DNA from: DASUZD01 sp036377055
Lineage (GTDB): Bacteria; Actinomycetota; Thermoleophilia; Gaiellales; Gaiellaceae
Assembly (NCBI GenBank): GCA_036377055.1
Contig: DASUZD010000308.1
Coordinates: 1-13,295, forward strand
Direction: 5' to 3'
Length of the DNA stretch: 13,295 bases
In this document: positions 13,138 to 13,295 of the stretch, in pieces
How positions within the stretch are numbered: position 1 is the stretch's first letter
How the letters are laid out: each line of letters starts with the position of its first letter
Program-made: the position numbers and the translations under genes
Notes under the pieces: model-generated
What the model was told of the DNA's origin: nothing
Database searches by the model: none
What the model saw: only the letters and a program-made list of their open reading frames with translations

Positions 13138-13173
13138 CGAGAGGGCCGGCCTCCACGCAGGCCGGCCCTCTCG
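13138..13173. terminator. Bidirectional hairpin terminator
   Basis: CGAGAGGGCCGGCCT (13138-13152) pairs perfectly with 13159-13173 over 15 bp with the 6-nt loop CCACGC. It lies between two convergent gene ends (surface protein stop 13121, minus-strand stop 13179) and lacks a long T tract. It should stop transcription from both sides. Confidence 0.8.
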
Positions 13174-13178
13174 CGTCT

Positions 13179-13295
13179 CTAGGAGACGCTGAAGGTCGTT
13201 GACGCCACCTGCGCCGAGTGACCGTGGGCCTGCTGGTACGCGTCGACCTCGTACTTCCCGGCCAGGTTCGTCGAGAAGTTCGAGAACGAGATGCA
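13179..13295 (-). CDS. C-terminal end of an extracellular beta-domain protein, cut by the window edge
   Basis: On the minus strand 38 codons run in from the right edge to TAG at 13181-13179. The peptide contains FSTNLAGKYEVDAYQQAHG and ends VASTTFSVS. Alternating polar/hydrophobic residues and the GKYEVDAY strand look like the last two strands of an immunoglobulin-like or similar beta-sandwich domain, as found at the end of secreted actinobacterial proteins. There is no sorting motif or membrane helix at the C-terminus. It converges on the surface-protein gene and shares its terminator. Only the end is visible, so the family cannot be named. Confidence 0.6.
   Translation of the reverse strand, partial: CISFSNFSTNLAGKYEVDAYQQAHGHSAQVASTTFSVS

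Overview
The window is a high-GC bacterial chromosome segment with third codon positions dominated by G and C. Several start codons are GTG (one TTG), and at least five genes have a TANNNT hexamer 6-7 nt upstream of the start codon, the layout of leaderless actinobacterial transcripts. Together with a prealbumin-like/SpaA surface protein and a diverged FtsH-like protease, this suggests an actinobacterium, perhaps of the Thermoleophilia type (soil Gaiellales/Solirubrobacterales). That lineage call is an inference. I see no tRNA, rRNA, CRISPR, phage or insertion-sequence gene.

Layout. Positions 1-3771 (minus strand) hold three genes read right to left: a 92-residue protein that resembles a detached M14 pro-domain, an M14 zinc carboxypeptidase 1 nt downstream of it, and, after a 108-nt gap, a membrane AAA+ ATPase/M41 (FtsH-like) protease cut by the left window edge. 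Positions 3885-5761 (plus) hold a six-helix M48 (Ste24-type) membrane protease and a short-chain dehydrogenase. Positions 5767-8721 (minus) hold an MBL-fold hydrolase, a gene-free stretch of about 300 nt with two identical palindromes and a terminator, an exported single-pass protein of unknown function, and a cystathionine gamma-synthase/lyase. Positions 8736-9674 (plus) hold a SAM methyltransferase and two tiny overlapping genes, one acidic and one basic. Positions 9678-10279 (minus) hold a bolA-grxD pair with a 4-nt GTGA overlap. Positions 10316-10936 (plus) hold a stand-alone LON substrate-binding-domain protein. A 205-nt leader region precedes a 659-residue secreted surface protein (11142-13121), which ends at a strong bidirectional hairpin terminator. 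The last 117 nt hold the C-terminus of another, apparently extracellular, protein on the minus strand.

How the genes work together. Three metallopeptidases (M41-like, M14, M48) lie within the first 5 kb, two of them integral membrane proteins, so protein quality control or peptide turnover at the membrane is a theme. bolA-grxD is a known Fe-S/redox partnership. The MBL hydrolase, SDR, PLP enzyme and methyltransferase look like independent housekeeping or metabolic genes. The most unusual features are the repeated leaderless-promoter geometry, the large insertions in the FtsH-like ATPase, the split carboxypeptidase operon, the paired REP-like palindromes, and the surface protein with an LPXTG-less conserved-looking C-terminus.
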